From Alphaproteobacteria bacterium (GTDB lineage Bacteria; Myxococcota_A; UBA796; CAJQPC01): a DNA stretch of 64,000 nt. The stretch is from assembly GCA_020632795.1 (NCBI GenBank), contig JACKEV010000009.1:846892-910891 (forward strand). Reading direction: 5' to 3'. Made by a program: the position numbers and the translations under genes. How positions within the stretch are numbered: position 1 is the first letter of the stretch; each line of letters begins with the position of its first letter. Positions 49,069 to 58,003 of the stretch are shown here, piece by piece. Below the pieces are notes generated by a model. The model was given only the letters and a program-made list of their open reading frames with translations. It searched no databases and had not been told where the DNA came from.

Positions 49069-50212
49069 CTACCGTGCCTCGACTGATTGCCGCCATGCAC
49101 GGCTCAGCGCGGTCGCCGCGCGCTCGATCTCGTCCTCCGACGTGTGCCGGCCGAGGGTCAGCCGCACGGAACCCATCGCCTCTTCGGCGGACACGCCCAT
49201 CGCCGTGACGACCGCGGACGCCGTCGTGTGCCCGTCGTGGCAGGCAGACCCCGTCGAGGCGGCGACCTCCGGAGCTCCTGCCAGCACCGCGTCGCCCGTC
49301 ACCCCAGGGAAGCGCACGTTGACGGTGTTGGGCACCCGCAGCTCAGGGTGTCCGTTGAGGCGCAGCCCGGGGATCGCGGCGACCAGCCGCTCCCAGAGCG
49401 CCTCGCGCAGCCGCTGCATCCGCGCCGCGGCCTCGTCGAGGTCGCGCTCCGCGGCAACGCACGCCACCCCGAGCCCGACGATGGAGGCGACGTTCTCGGT
49501 GCCCGGCCGGAGGCCTCGCTCGTGTCCCGCGCCGAGGGTGAACGGCGCGATCCGGGTGCCGCGCCGGATGTAGAGCGCGCCCACGCCCTTGGGCGCGTAG
49601 AGCTTGTGCCCGGCGACCGAGAGCAGGTCGACGCCGAGGTTGTCGACCTTCACGGGCACCTTGCCGAGGGACTGGGCCGCGTCGGTGTGGACGACGGCGT
49701 GTACCGCGTGGCCGAGACGCGCAAGCGCCTCGATGGGCTGGAGCACGCCGGTCTCGTTGTTCGCGTGCATCACCGTCACGAGCGTCGTGTCTGGCGCGAT
49801 TGTTCGCTCGGCCTCGTCGAGGCCCACGCGGCCGTGCCTGTCGACGCCCAGGCGAACGACGGGCGCGCCCCGTCCCTCGAGCCACGCGCACGGTCGCTCG
49901 GTCGCCGGGTGCTCGACCACCGAGGTGACGACGCGGCCGTCCTGACCGGAGGCCTCCATGACGCCCCGGATCGCCAGGTTGTTGGCCTCGGTCCCGCCGG
50001 ACGTGAACACCACCTCGTCGTCCGCGCAGCCGAGCAGTGAGGCGACGTGGCTGCGCCTGGACGATGGCCAGCTGGGTGCGCTTGCCGAAGGCGTGCCCGC
50101 TCGACGGGTTGCCGAAGTGCTCGCGCAGGTACGGGAGCATCGCGTCGACGACCTCGGGCAGAAGCGGCGTCGTGGCGTTGTGGTCGAGGTAGATGGGGTC
50201 GTTCGAGCTCAT
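49069..50212 (-). pseudogene. Cysteine desulfurase (NifS/IscS type) with a frameshift
   Basis: About 380 residues over two frames. Frame 1 starts at ATG 50212 (YLDHNATTPLLPEVVDAM); frame 2 continues with VFTSGGTEANNLAIRG, VMHANNETG, VHTDAAQSLGK, GHKLYAPKGVGALY (PLP Lys) and STGSACHDG (catalytic Cys). The frame changes near 50053-50057, where a GCGCG run appears to have lost two bases. All active-site residues are present in the downstream part, so this may be a sequencing/assembly error or a recent loss. It supplies persulfide sulfur from cysteine. Last gene of the sulfur operon. Confidence 0.85.
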
Positions 50213-50216
50213 GACG

Positions 50217-50912
50217 TCACCGTGGTCTGACCGCCGAGACGGCGAGGAAGGCCGCGCCTGGCGCGTGGGCTCGCGAGAGCCACGGGTCGACAGGCGCGAG
50301 CAGCCGGGCCGCACGGGCGCTCGGCGGGTAGTGGATCGCGCCGCGGACGTCCTCGACGTCGAGCCCTGCCTCGCGCAGGTGCCGTCGCAGCTCACCACGC
50401 GTCCAGACGTGCGCGGCCCGCCACGTCGACGACCCGAGCCAGCCTCGGACCCGACGCGACGCCGCCCAGAGGTTGTGGCGACCGAGCTCGCCGATGACCA
50501 CGCGGCCCCCAGGGCGCAGCACACGGGCCAGCTCTCGGAAGCCCGCCGTCGGATCCTCGACGAAGCAGAGCACGGTCACCGCGAGCACGAGGTCGAAGCG
50601 CTCGGCATCAACGGGCAAGCGCTCGGCGCGGCCCTCCAGGAGCGTCAGTTCGAGGTTCATCGCGCTCGCACGCTGCGCAGCGGCGCGCAGCATCTCCGGG
50701 TCGACGTCGACGCCGGTTACCGTCGCACCCCGCGAGGCGGCCTCGAGGGCGTAGCTCCCATCGCCCGTGCCCACGTCGAGCACCGACCTGCCCTCCACAG
50801 GACCGGCGAGGTCGAAGACCAGGTCGAGCTCGAGCCGCTCGGTGATCGTCCCGAGCGGCGTCGCCCGCCAGCCCGCGTACTGGCCGGGATCGAGGGTGGT
50901 GGGCTCGCTCAC
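50217..50912 (-). CDS. Class I SAM-dependent methyltransferase
   Basis: 231 residues. Motif I VLDVGTGDGSYALEA, acidic ribose-binding strand VTGVDVDPEML and post-motif VLCFVEDPTAGFRELARVLRPGGRVVIGEL. Methyltransf_11-type small-molecule methyltransferase. Four bases separate its stop from the desulfurase start; it overlaps the preceding methyltransferase gene by ATGA. In this sulfur context it may methylate a thiol, sulfide or other chalcogenide. Confidence 0.85.
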   Translation of the reverse strand: MSEPTTLDPGQYAGWRATPLGTITERLELDLVFDLAGPVEGRSVLDVGTGDGSYALEAASRGATVTGVDVDPEMLRAAAQRASAMNLELTLLEGRAERLPVDAERFDLVLAVTVLCFVEDPTAGFRELARVLRPGGRVVIGELGRHNLWAASRRVRGWLGSSTWRAAHVWTRGELRRHLREAGLDVEDVRGAIHYPPSARAARLLAPVDPWLSRAHAPGAAFLAVSAVRPR

Positions 50913-51529
50913 TCAGCGCTCCGCCGGCAGAGCGCATAGGCGAAGGCCTGCTGTGCGCCCCAGGGCGTGGTGTGCGCTTCGTCGGCCTGCTCGACGAGCT
51001 CGAAGCCGGCGCCGAGGGCGGCCGCGATGTCGCTGGATGCGTACCGCTTCACCGGGAGCCCGCTGCAGCGCTCGGGTCCGTTCGGGCCGAAGGTGGCGAT
51101 GATCACGAAGCCGCCGGGGCGGACGGCCCGACGCAGCGCCTCGATGTACGCCTCACGGCGGGCCGGTTCGGTGAGGAAGTGGAACACCGCGCGGTCGTGC
51201 CAGAGATCGACGCTGTCCTCGTCGAACAGGGGCGTCGTGGCGTCTCCGACGACCCACTGTACCGTCTGCCCGATGTCGCCCAGGCGAGCGTGGGTGTGGG
51301 CGAGGGCCTCGGCTGCGATGTCGGCCACGGAGATGCGCTCGAACCCTCGGGTGAGGAGGTCGTCCACGAGGGGCGAGGCGCCGCCGCCGACATCGACCAC
51401 GTGGGCGCCGGGGTCGAGGCCGCAGCGGTCGATCCAGGCGAGGGACTGCTCGAGGCGTGGCCGGTACCAGCTCACCGACTCTGGCGACTTGCTGCGGTAG
51501 ACCTCGTCCCAGTGCTCGCGCGTGCTCAC
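50909..51529 (-). CDS. Class I SAM-dependent methyltransferase, second
   Basis: 206 residues from GTG 51529 (GTGA overlap with the synthase gene). N-terminus STREHWDEVYRSKSPESVSWY, motif I HVVDVGGGASPLVDDLL, then WHDRAVFHFLTEPARREAYIEALRRAVRPGGFVIIATFGPNG. The layout resembles thiopurine/TehB-like enzymes, which methylate thiols, selenium and tellurium compounds, but this is similarity by eye. Confidence 0.83.
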   Translation of the reverse strand: MSTREHWDEVYRSKSPESVSWYRPRLEQSLAWIDRCGLDPGAHVVDVGGGASPLVDDLLTRGFERISVADIAAEALAHTHARLGDIGQTVQWVVGDATTPLFDEDSVDLWHDRAVFHFLTEPARREAYIEALRRAVRPGGFVIIATFGPNGPERCSGLPVKRYASSDIAAALGAGFELVEQADEAHTTPWGAQQAFAYALCRRSAE

Positions 51530-52470
51530 GTCTCCTCCCAGCTCTGCATCCACGGCTTCGCCCGGTAGCGATCCCAGCTGTCGCACATCACCGTGATGAC
51601 CGGACCGGGCAGGTCGCCGCGGGCGGCCACGCGCAGCGCGGCGACCAGGTTCGCGCCGGCCGAGCCGCCGACGTACAAACCCTCCTCGCGAACGAGCCGG
51701 CGCACCATCGCGAAGCTCTCCTCGTCGGTGACGCGCTCGGCGCTGTCAGTGACCGCCCGGTCGAGGTTGCCGGGCACCTTGCTCGCGCCGATCCCCTCGA
51801 CCTCGTAGGGGCCGTCCGGGCCGAGCTCCCCCGTCTCGACCCAGCCGGCGAGGCCGGACCCGACCGGGTCGGCGAGCACGATCTGCGTCCGAGGGTCGGC
51901 CGCCTTGAGGCGTCGTCCGACGCCGGTGATCGTGCCGCCCGTGCCTGCGCCCGAGACGAAGGCGCCGATGGGCCCGTCGACCTGATCGAGCAGCTCCTGC
52001 GCCGTCCCCTCCTCGTGCGCGCGGACGTTGGCGGGGTTCTCGAACTGGTCGGTCAGGAACCAGCCGTGCTCCTGCGCCATGCGACGGGCGACGTTCTGGA
52101 AGTTGTCGGGGCTCGAGGGCGGCGCGTTCGGGGTGATGACGACGCGCGCGCCCATCGCCCGCAGCGCGTCGCGCTTGTCGGCGGACATCTTCTCCGGCAT
52201 CACGCACACGAGCCGGTAGCCTCGGGTGGCGGCGACCAGCGCGAGGCCCACGCCCGTGTTGCCGGCGGTCGCCTCGATGAGCGTCATGCCTGGCTGCAGC
52301 CGACCGCTACGCTCCGCGTCGTCGACGATCGCCAGCGCGATGCGGTCCTTGATCGAGCCGCCCGGGTTCATGTGCTCGCACTTGACGAGCACGGGCACCG
52401 GGAGGTCGCGGCCGATGTGTTCGAGGCGGACGAGCGGCGTGCCGCCGATGTGGTCGAGGACGGTCTGCAT
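51526..52470 (-). CDS. PLP-dependent cysteine synthase / cystathionine beta-synthase-like
   Basis: 314 residues. PLP Lys in NPGGSIKDRIA, substrate loop EATAGNTGVGLALVA and phosphate-binding GAGTGGTITGVG. Fold-type II beta-replacing enzyme: it could make cysteine from O-acetyl- or O-phosphoserine, or release/capture sulfide. Its ATG shares one base with the DsrE stop (TGATG). Confidence 0.88.
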   Translation of the reverse strand: MQTVLDHIGGTPLVRLEHIGRDLPVPVLVKCEHMNPGGSIKDRIALAIVDDAERSGRLQPGMTLIEATAGNTGVGLALVAATRGYRLVCVMPEKMSADKRDALRAMGARVVITPNAPPSSPDNFQNVARRMAQEHGWFLTDQFENPANVRAHEEGTAQELLDQVDGPIGAFVSGAGTGGTITGVGRRLKAADPRTQIVLADPVGSGLAGWVETGELGPDGPYEVEGIGASKVPGNLDRAVTDSAERVTDEESFAMVRRLVREEGLYVGGSAGANLVAALRVAARGDLPGPVITVMCDSWDRYRAKPWMQSWEET

Positions 52471-52823
52471 CAGAACACCAGGGTGCGGTCGGCCCACTGG
52501 ACCCAGTCCGTCAGGACCTCGAGGGTGCTGCGGTGGGTGCCGTCGGCGAGCTCGCCTTCGGTGATGCCGCGAGCGTCCATGCAGGTCCCGCACACGCCGA
52601 TCTCGCCGCCGCCGCGGCCAGCGACCTTCAGCATGGGCTCGAGGTTGTAGTAGCCGTTCGGGGTCTGCTGCCCGCGCTTGGCGCAGGCGGCCGCGTCGCC
52701 CAGGAGGAACACGCGGACCTCCTCGCCGTCGCGCTTGGCGAGCGCTCCGGCCAGGCGCAGGCCGTTGTAGCTGCGCTCGGTGCCGTAGGGAGGGTCGTTG
52801 AGGATGAAGAGGGTCTTGGCCAT
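52470..52823 (-). CDS. DsrE-family sulfur-carrier protein
   Basis: 117 residues, the usual length. Starts AKTLFILNDPPYGTERSYNGLRLA and contains GVCGTCMDARG, where the Cys pair is in the place of the persulfide-carrying Cys of DsrE/TusD-like proteins; a further Cys is in AAACAKRG. It would pass sulfur between rhodanese domains and the synthase/desulfurase. Two bases separate it from the transporter gene. Confidence 0.88.
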   Translation of the reverse strand: MAKTLFILNDPPYGTERSYNGLRLAGALAKRDGEEVRVFLLGDAAACAKRGQQTPNGYYNLEPMLKVAGRGGGEIGVCGTCMDARGITEGELADGTHRSTLEVLTDWVQWADRTLVF

Positions 52824-52825
52824 GA

Positions 52826-54394
52826 TCAGGCTCCTCGTGAGGGGAGTGGACGCCGGGCCAGCCACGCGGACGTGCCCCCGCACAGCGAGCGCACCGAGGC
52901 GAAGCCAAGCTCGCGCAACAGCGCTGCGCCTTGTTCGGAGCGGCCGCCACCCTTGCCGCAGGCGGTGACCAGCGGAGCGTCCGTGGACAGCTCGGCGGCC
53001 CGGTCTGCGAGCAGGTCGAGGGGGATGTTCAGCGCGCCGTCGACGTGGGCCTCGGCGTACTCGGCGGGTGAACGCACGTCGATGACGACGGCGCCCGGCA
53101 GTTGGGCGAGCGCCTCGGGCTCGATGCAGTTCGTGCCCGGTACCGCAGGCTCGGAAGGCGCCTCGCGCCGGAGCGTCTCCCGCATCCGCACGGCGACCAC
53201 CACGCCCGACGCGAAGGTCAGCGCGGCGATGGTCAGCGTGGCGGCCGAGAGCCCGAAGGCGTCGGCCACGATGCCGGCCAGCAGCGCCCCGACGGCGTAG
53301 CCCATGTCCCGCCACAGCCGGTAGACGCCGACCGACGAGGCACGCCAGCTCGGGTGGGCGACGTCACCGATGGCCGCGAGCAGGGTCGGGTAGACCATCG
53401 CCGTCCCCAGCCCGAGCAGCACCGCGCCGAGCACGAAGACCCAGAAGCCGGAGCCGAGAGCCACGGCCAGGATGCCCGCGGCCTGCGTCCACATGCCCGC
53501 CACGATCAGCCCCTTGCGACCGATGCGATCGGACCATGCGCCCGTCACGAGCTGCCCCATGCCCCACACCGCCGGGTAGATGGCCGCGAGCCACCCGATC
53601 TGCTGGAGCGACATCCCGGCGGCGGCGAAGACCAGCGGGAAGAGCCCCCAGGCCATGCCGTCGTTGAGGTTGTTGACCATGCCCGCCTGGCTCACCGACG
53701 ACAGGTCCGGATCGGTCAAGCTGGTGCGGGCGATGACCTCTCGCTGCGAGAGGGTGTCGTGTTCCGCGGCGCCCGCGAGCTTCGACTCGTGGGCCACGTG
53801 GTGCAGGGTCTCCTTGACCGCGAAGACCGAGAGCAGCGTGCCGAGGAGGACGAAGCCGACGCCCAGGTAGAAGGGCTGGGGCCGCAGGCCGACCTCGGCC
53901 GCGATGAAGCCCGTCGCGAGCGCCGACAAGGCGACGGCGAAGTAGCCGGCGAACTCGTTGAGCCCCATGGCGAGGCCGCGGTTCTTGGGGCCGGCGAGGT
54001 CGATCTTCATGATGACCGTCGTCGACCAGGTGAGCCCCTGGCTGACGCCGAGCAGCACGTTGGCCGCGAGGATCCACGACCACGACGGCGCCCACATCAA
54101 CAGAAAGGGCACCGGCGCGGCGAGCAGCCAGCCGGCGACCAGCACGTGCTTGCGCCCGAAGCGATCGGACCACCGGCCGGCGAAGTAGTTGGTGAGCGCT
54201 TTTGTGACGCCGAAGACGACGATGAACGACAGGATCGCCGTGCGAGCGGCGAGCTCGAACTCGTCCTCGGCGATGGCGGGCAGGATGCTGCGCTCCATCC
54301 CGACCATGGCGCCGACGAAGGCGTTGACGAGGACGAGCAGCGAGAACTGCGCCCAGTTCTCGCGCAGACCGAGCTGGATGGCGGGCTTGCTCAT
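52826..54394 (-). CDS. MFS transporter fused to a rhodanese domain
   Basis: 522 residues from ATG 54394 (ATGA overlap with the regulator). Residues ~15-400 are a 12-helix MFS carrier with the loop signature GRWSDRFGRKH and again GAWSDRIGRKG. Residues ~415-515 are rhodanese: VVIDVRSPAEYAEAHVDGALNIPLD and the active-site loop VTACGKGGGRS with Cys479. Transport and persulfide/thiosulfate chemistry are thus linked in one protein. Direction and substrate are unknown. Confidence 0.88.
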   Translation of the reverse strand: MSKPAIQLGLRENWAQFSLLVLVNAFVGAMVGMERSILPAIAEDEFELAARTAILSFIVVFGVTKALTNYFAGRWSDRFGRKHVLVAGWLLAAPVPFLLMWAPSWSWILAANVLLGVSQGLTWSTTVIMKIDLAGPKNRGLAMGLNEFAGYFAVALSALATGFIAAEVGLRPQPFYLGVGFVLLGTLLSVFAVKETLHHVAHESKLAGAAEHDTLSQREVIARTSLTDPDLSSVSQAGMVNNLNDGMAWGLFPLVFAAAGMSLQQIGWLAAIYPAVWGMGQLVTGAWSDRIGRKGLIVAGMWTQAAGILAVALGSGFWVFVLGAVLLGLGTAMVYPTLLAAIGDVAHPSWRASSVGVYRLWRDMGYAVGALLAGIVADAFGLSAATLTIAALTFASGVVVAVRMRETLRREAPSEPAVPGTNCIEPEALAQLPGAVVIDVRSPAEYAEAHVDGALNIPLDLLADRAAELSTDAPLVTACGKGGGRSEQGAALLRELGFASVRSLCGGTSAWLARRPLPSRGA

Positions 54395-55053
54395 GCCGGC
54401 ACTCCTGCGGCGTCGAGGCTGTGGACGGAGACGTCCGTGCGGCGGGCGTCGAAGCCGAGCTCGCGCAGCCGGCGCGCTGCCTCGGCGGAGAACGTGCAGA
54501 AGGGACCCCGGCAGTAGGCGACGATTGCCCGGTCTCGGGGCAGCTCCGACACCCGCACCTCCAACTCGTCGAGGGGCAGCGACCACGCCCCGGGGAGGTG
54601 CCCCGCTTCGAACTCCCTCGACGGGCGGACATCCAGCAGCACTACGGTGTCCTCTCGCATCCGCGCGAGAAGGGCGTCACGATCCATGGGCTCGATGCCA
54701 GCAGGGTCGTCGAAGAACTCCCGGGTGAGCTTCTCCAAGGCGGCGACGTGCTGCTCCGCGACCTCCTGCAGCGCGACGAGAAGCGCTGCCACGTCCGGGC
54801 CGGCGAGGAAGTACGTGACGTGCAGGCCGTCTCGGCGGGACGTCACGAGATGCGCTCGCTTCAAGACCTGTAGGTGGTGGGAGGTGTTGGCCGTGGACTG
54901 GTCGATCTCGCCGGCGAGCACCTCCACCGTGCGAGGCGCCTGGGCGAGCAGCTCGAGGATCTCGAGGCGAGCGGGGCTGCCGAGCGCCTTGCCGACGCCT
55001 GCGAGGTGGGCGTAGGCCGCGGTCTTGAAGGTGCGAGCAGGGGTTCGGGACAC
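54391..55053 (-). CDS. ArsR-type repressor fused to rhodanese, likely sulfur/chalcogen sensor
   Basis: 220 residues. HTH: GKALGSPARLEILELLAQAPRTVEVLAGEIDQSTANTSHHLQVLKRAHLVTSRRDG, with no Cys. The C-terminal rhodanese has LLDVRPSREFEAGHLPGAWSLP and the loop VAYCRGPFCTFSAEA (Cys181 and Cys186). With no Cys in the HTH part, sensing probably uses the rhodanese Cys pair. An 18-bp palindrome lies 18 bp before its start. First gene of the seven-gene operon. Confidence 0.9.
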   Translation of the reverse strand: MSRTPARTFKTAAYAHLAGVGKALGSPARLEILELLAQAPRTVEVLAGEIDQSTANTSHHLQVLKRAHLVTSRRDGLHVTYFLAGPDVAALLVALQEVAEQHVAALEKLTREFFDDPAGIEPMDRDALLARMREDTVVLLDVRPSREFEAGHLPGAWSLPLDELEVRVSELPRDRAIVAYCRGPFCTFSAEAARRLRELGFDARRTDVSVHSLDAAGVPA

Positions 55054-55071
55054 GAACAGCTCCGGGATTCA

Positions 55072-55089
55072 AGTATTCATTTGAATACT
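55072..55089. promoter_or_regulatory. Palindromic operator of the sulfur operon
   Basis: AGTATTCA-TT-TGAATACT, perfect over 18 bp with ATTC/GAAT half sites like those reported for persulfide-responsive ArsR proteins (SqrR type). It is the most AT-rich patch in this region and lies directly before the ArsR-rhodanese start. Confidence 0.65.
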
Positions 55090-55402
55090 CCCGGAGTGCT
55101 CGCAGGTCAAGCGCCGCGCATCCCGCATGGCAGGATTGGCCAGAGCGGGGGAGCGGGCGAACGCTCGGATCCCTGGGGCTGCGTGGCGCTCGCTGCAGTG
55201 CAGCTGCTCGTCGTCTCCACGACGGCCTGCGCCAGCTGCTCGTCCACGTCGCCCTCGATGTTCTGGACGGCGGCTCCCAACTCGAGGTCAAGCCCCACGT
55301 CACCGTGCCCGGTGCAGCCCCAGATCTCTGCTCGGCTGGCCTGAGATCTGCTTTCAACACGGCGTTCTTTCGACTCGCCCGTGTCCCGCCAGGATTGACC
55401 AG
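55090..55402. other. Intergenic region, no confident gene
   Basis: A 313-bp stretch between the sulfur operon and the LysR gene. The minus strand has a short open reading (ending PILPCGMRGA) with no start or family; it could be a decayed end of a gene. No hairpin or promoter stands out. Confidence 0.4.
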
Positions 55403-56260
55403 TCAGAGCTCGGACCGCTCCCGGTACGCCGCCAGGAGCGCCCGGCAGGCCGGCGTCAGGGCCTCGTCGCCGAGCCAGTACAGCCACATGGTCGTGGCGA
55501 CCGGCTCTCCGCCGAGGGTGAGGCGGAGGGCATCGGCGCGCTCCGCCGCAGCCAGCACCTCGTCGGGCACGATGGCGGGAACCCGGTTGGCCCGCGCCCA
55601 TGCCAGCAACGCGGACGTCTCCCGGGTCTCCAGCACGACGTCGAGGGCGTGGCCCTGCCGCCGCGCGAGGCCCTCGAGGAGCTGGCGCACGCCGCTGTCG
55701 GTCGGCAGCGTGGCGATGGGGCCCCGCACGAGCTCCTCGGCGGCGGCGGTGGCCTGGGGGGCACCCACGACCACGAGGTGGATGGTGTAGAGGGGCGCTC
55801 GTGCCAGGTCCGCCTCGAGGGGAGGGTGGACCGCGAAGTCGATGGCACCGCTCCGAAGCAGGCTGGTCATGCTGTCGGTGCTCGCGGGCACGATGCGCGG
55901 CCGCGCCGGGAGGGTGTCGCCCAGCGAGGCGAGCAGCGGAGCCAGGAAGCGGGGGATGTGGGACAGGGCGCAGCCGACCCGCGGAGGAGGATGCGTGCCC
56001 TGTTGCACGCGCTCGCTCGCCCGCTCGAGGGCCTGGATGGCGCCCAGGACGGCCCGCAGTTGGGGCAGGAGGGCGTGCAGGGCCGCCGAGGGCACCACGC
56101 TCCGCCCGACCCGCGTGAAGAGCGGCACTCCCAGCTCGTCCTCGAGCCCGCGCACGCGGGCCCACAGGGCGGGCTGGCTGAGGTGGGCGGCGCGGGCGGC
56201 CGCAGCGAAGGAGCCGTGCTCGACGACCCCGAGGCAAGCGCGGATCCGATCGGTCTCCAT
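55403..56260 (-). CDS. LysR-family transcriptional regulator
   Basis: 285 residues from ATG 56260. HTH: IRACLGVVEHGSFAAAARAAHLSQPALWARVRGLEDELGVPLFTRVGRSVVPS. Effector domain follows, with ALSHIPRFLAPLLASL and VVVGAPQ. Divergent from the SnoaL-like gene, with a 102-bp shared region that includes TATCGAAATGATA. Probably controls that neighbour. Confidence 0.88.
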   Translation of the reverse strand: METDRIRACLGVVEHGSFAAAARAAHLSQPALWARVRGLEDELGVPLFTRVGRSVVPSAALHALLPQLRAVLGAIQALERASERVQQGTHPPPRVGCALSHIPRFLAPLLASLGDTLPARPRIVPASTDSMTSLLRSGAIDFAVHPPLEADLARAPLYTIHLVVVGAPQATAAAEELVRGPIATLPTDSGVRQLLEGLARRQGHALDVVLETRETSALLAWARANRVPAIVPDEVLAAAERADALRLTLGGEPVATTMWLYWLGDEALTPACRALLAAYRERSEL

Positions 56261-56362
56261 GGGGGCTGCCAATCTATTGGGGTTGACTATCGAAATGATA
56301 CCAAGAATCGAATGGACCGAATGGACCGCCCGGAGGATGTTGAGGGCAAGGAGGCAACGGCC

Positions 56363-56809
56363 ATGAACCAACAGCAAGCCCGAAACATCGAGACGGTACG
56401 CAGTCACTACGACCGGACCTGGAACCAGCAGGACCTGGACCTCATCGACCAGACCCACCACGCGGACTGCGTCCACCACGACCCGTCGAACCCCGCCTCC
56501 ATGTGCGGGACCGCGCAGCTCAAGGCGCATCTTGAGGCCGTCTTCGACGCCTTCCCCGACGTGCACATGCACATCGACCAGATCTCGGCCTCGGGCGAGG
56601 ACGTCTTCGTGCGGTGGACGACCGAGGCCACGCACTCCGGGGAGTTCATGGGCATGCCCGGCACCGGGCGGCGCGTCCGCTTCTCGGGCATCATCCAGCA
56701 CCGGCTCCGCGACGGTCGCATCGAGGAGGACTGGTCCATCCGAGACACCCTGAGCTTCCTCACGCAGCTCGGGGCGCTGCCCGCTCCGGGCGCACCCCCG
56801 CCGAAGTAG
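56363..56809 (+). CDS. SnoaL-like / ester-cyclase family protein
   Basis: 148 residues from ATG 56363, eight bases after AAGGAGG. The cone-shaped SnoaL fold is apparent: VRSHYDRTWNQQDLDLIDQTHHADCVHHDP, AFPDVHMHIDQISASGEDVFVRWTTEATHSGEFMGMPGTGRRVRFSGI. Acidic/His residues could act in polyketide cyclisation or hydrolysis, but many relatives have unknown roles. Divergent from LysR. Confidence 0.87.
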   Translation: MNQQQARNIETVRSHYDRTWNQQDLDLIDQTHHADCVHHDPSNPASMCGTAQLKAHLEAVFDAFPDVHMHIDQISASGEDVFVRWTTEATHSGEFMGMPGTGRRVRFSGIIQHRLRDGRIEEDWSIRDTLSFLTQLGALPAPGAPPPK

Positions 56810-56818
56810 GCCCCGAGG

Positions 56819-57073
56819 CTGCCGCCACCCGCGCTCGCCTTCGAGCGCCTCGCCGGCTTCGCCTCCACCCAGGTGATCGCCGCCCTCGTCGGCACGGGGG
56901 TCGTCGCTGCCCTGGCCGAGGGGCCTCGGCCGGTCGACGCGCTGGCCCGGGCCCTCGACCTGCGCGCCGGTGTGCTCGGCCGCACCCTGCGCTTCGCCGC
57001 CGGGCTGGGGGTCGTTCCCGCTGTGCGTGCTCGAGGCCGTGGTGGCATGAGGCGGGGCGTGGTCACTCGGTGA
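56819..57073 (+). pseudogene. Remnant of an O-methyltransferase dimerisation domain
   Basis: The frame reads PALAFERLAGFASTQVIAAL, VGTGVVAALAEGPRPVDALA and LDLRAGVLGRTLRFAAGLGVV, which is the N-terminal dimerisation domain of plant/polyketide-type O-methyltransferases. It then runs into a basic tail and stops; no SAM-binding domain follows. It has no clear start codon or ribosome-binding site. Confidence 0.55.
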
Positions 57074-57088
57074 GCGCCGGCTGCTCGC

Positions 57089-57865
57089 TCACCTCTTCAG
57101 GGCCCTGCGCATGGCGCTCGCGAAGGCATCGTAGGCCTCGAATGCGTCCAGGCCGTCCTCGCAGCCGGCCGCTTCCATGGCCGGGATGCCCAGGCGGTGC
57201 CAGGCCCCGTCGATGTAGTCGGCGAGGTGCTCGGAACCCGGGGGGTCGGCGGCGGTCCGGCCGGCTTCGGTGCCCGCGGCCTTCGCGGCCTTCTTCCAGG
57301 CGCTGATGCGCTTCTTGTGATCGGCAGCCTTGGGCGGGGCCACATACACCACCTCCTCCACCGGGGTGGCGACGGCCCCCGTCAGGCCGGCCTCGGCGAT
57401 GGCGTCCACCAGGGCTCCGCTGACCCACACGACCGAGGGGAAGCGAGCGATCTCGAAGACGGGGAGCCCGAAGGTGTTGTCGGGCCAGGGGACCAGGTCC
57501 CGAGCGGCCTCGACCACCGTCATCTTGCGGCCGCCCCGCCAGGTGATGTCGCTCGCGCGCCAGTCGATGGCGTTGACGGCGCTCGAGGGCTTGAGGAAGA
57601 CGTAGGCGTGCTCGCCGCCGTCGCGGTCCTCGACGGTCACGGGGTGGTGGAAGGCCGCAGAGTCCGGCACGAGCGCCGCGAGGGCAGGGGAGGCCAGCAG
57701 GCGGCCGCTGCTGCCCAGCAGGTCGGGCAGCGGGGCGGGCGCGGTGCAGCGGACGCGGGTGGAGGGGTCCCACGCCTTGTCCATGGCTTCGAGGTCGCGG
57801 TCGGAGCTGCTCGGCAGGGAGCTCACGGAGGCGCCGGGGTGGGCGGTGAGGCGGAAGAAGGACAT
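57089..57865 (-). CDS. Uncharacterised protein, immunity-locus member
   Basis: 258 residues from ATG 57865 (GTG 57931 would add 22 residues). MSFFRLTAHPGASVSS at the start and VWVSGALVDAIAEAGLTGAV in the middle recall the layout of Imm11/DUF1629 proteins (a 'sensor' region followed by a ligand-like segment), a weak similarity. Lys/Ala-rich helix HKKRISAWKKAAKAAG lies near residue 195. Cytoplasmic. Next to the giant LRR/Imm11 gene. Confidence 0.55.
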   Translation of the reverse strand: MSFFRLTAHPGASVSSLPSSSDRDLEAMDKAWDPSTRVRCTAPAPLPDLLGSSGRLLASPALAALVPDSAAFHHPVTVEDRDGGEHAYVFLKPSSAVNAIDWRASDITWRGGRKMTVVEAARDLVPWPDNTFGLPVFEIARFPSVVWVSGALVDAIAEAGLTGAVATPVEEVVYVAPPKAADHKKRISAWKKAAKAAGTEAGRTAADPPGSEHLADYIDGAWHRLGIPAMEAAGCEDGLDAFEAYDAFASAMRRALKR

Positions 57866-58003
57866 GGGGAGTTCTAGCCAGTCCCACCTCGGTCCACCAC
57901 GCGCCAGGGGACCCTCATCGCTGGGCGTCACGCCCCCGGGGTCGAGGACCAGGTACTCGAGGAGCTCCGACAGCCGTGCTCCTGGCCAAGGGGAAGAGGT
58001 GTC

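Noticed and set aside
55107..55402. Minus-strand gene upstream of the sulfur operon's neighbour
   Set aside because: No start codon with a ribosome site, no family, and weak coding character. Left as intergenic.
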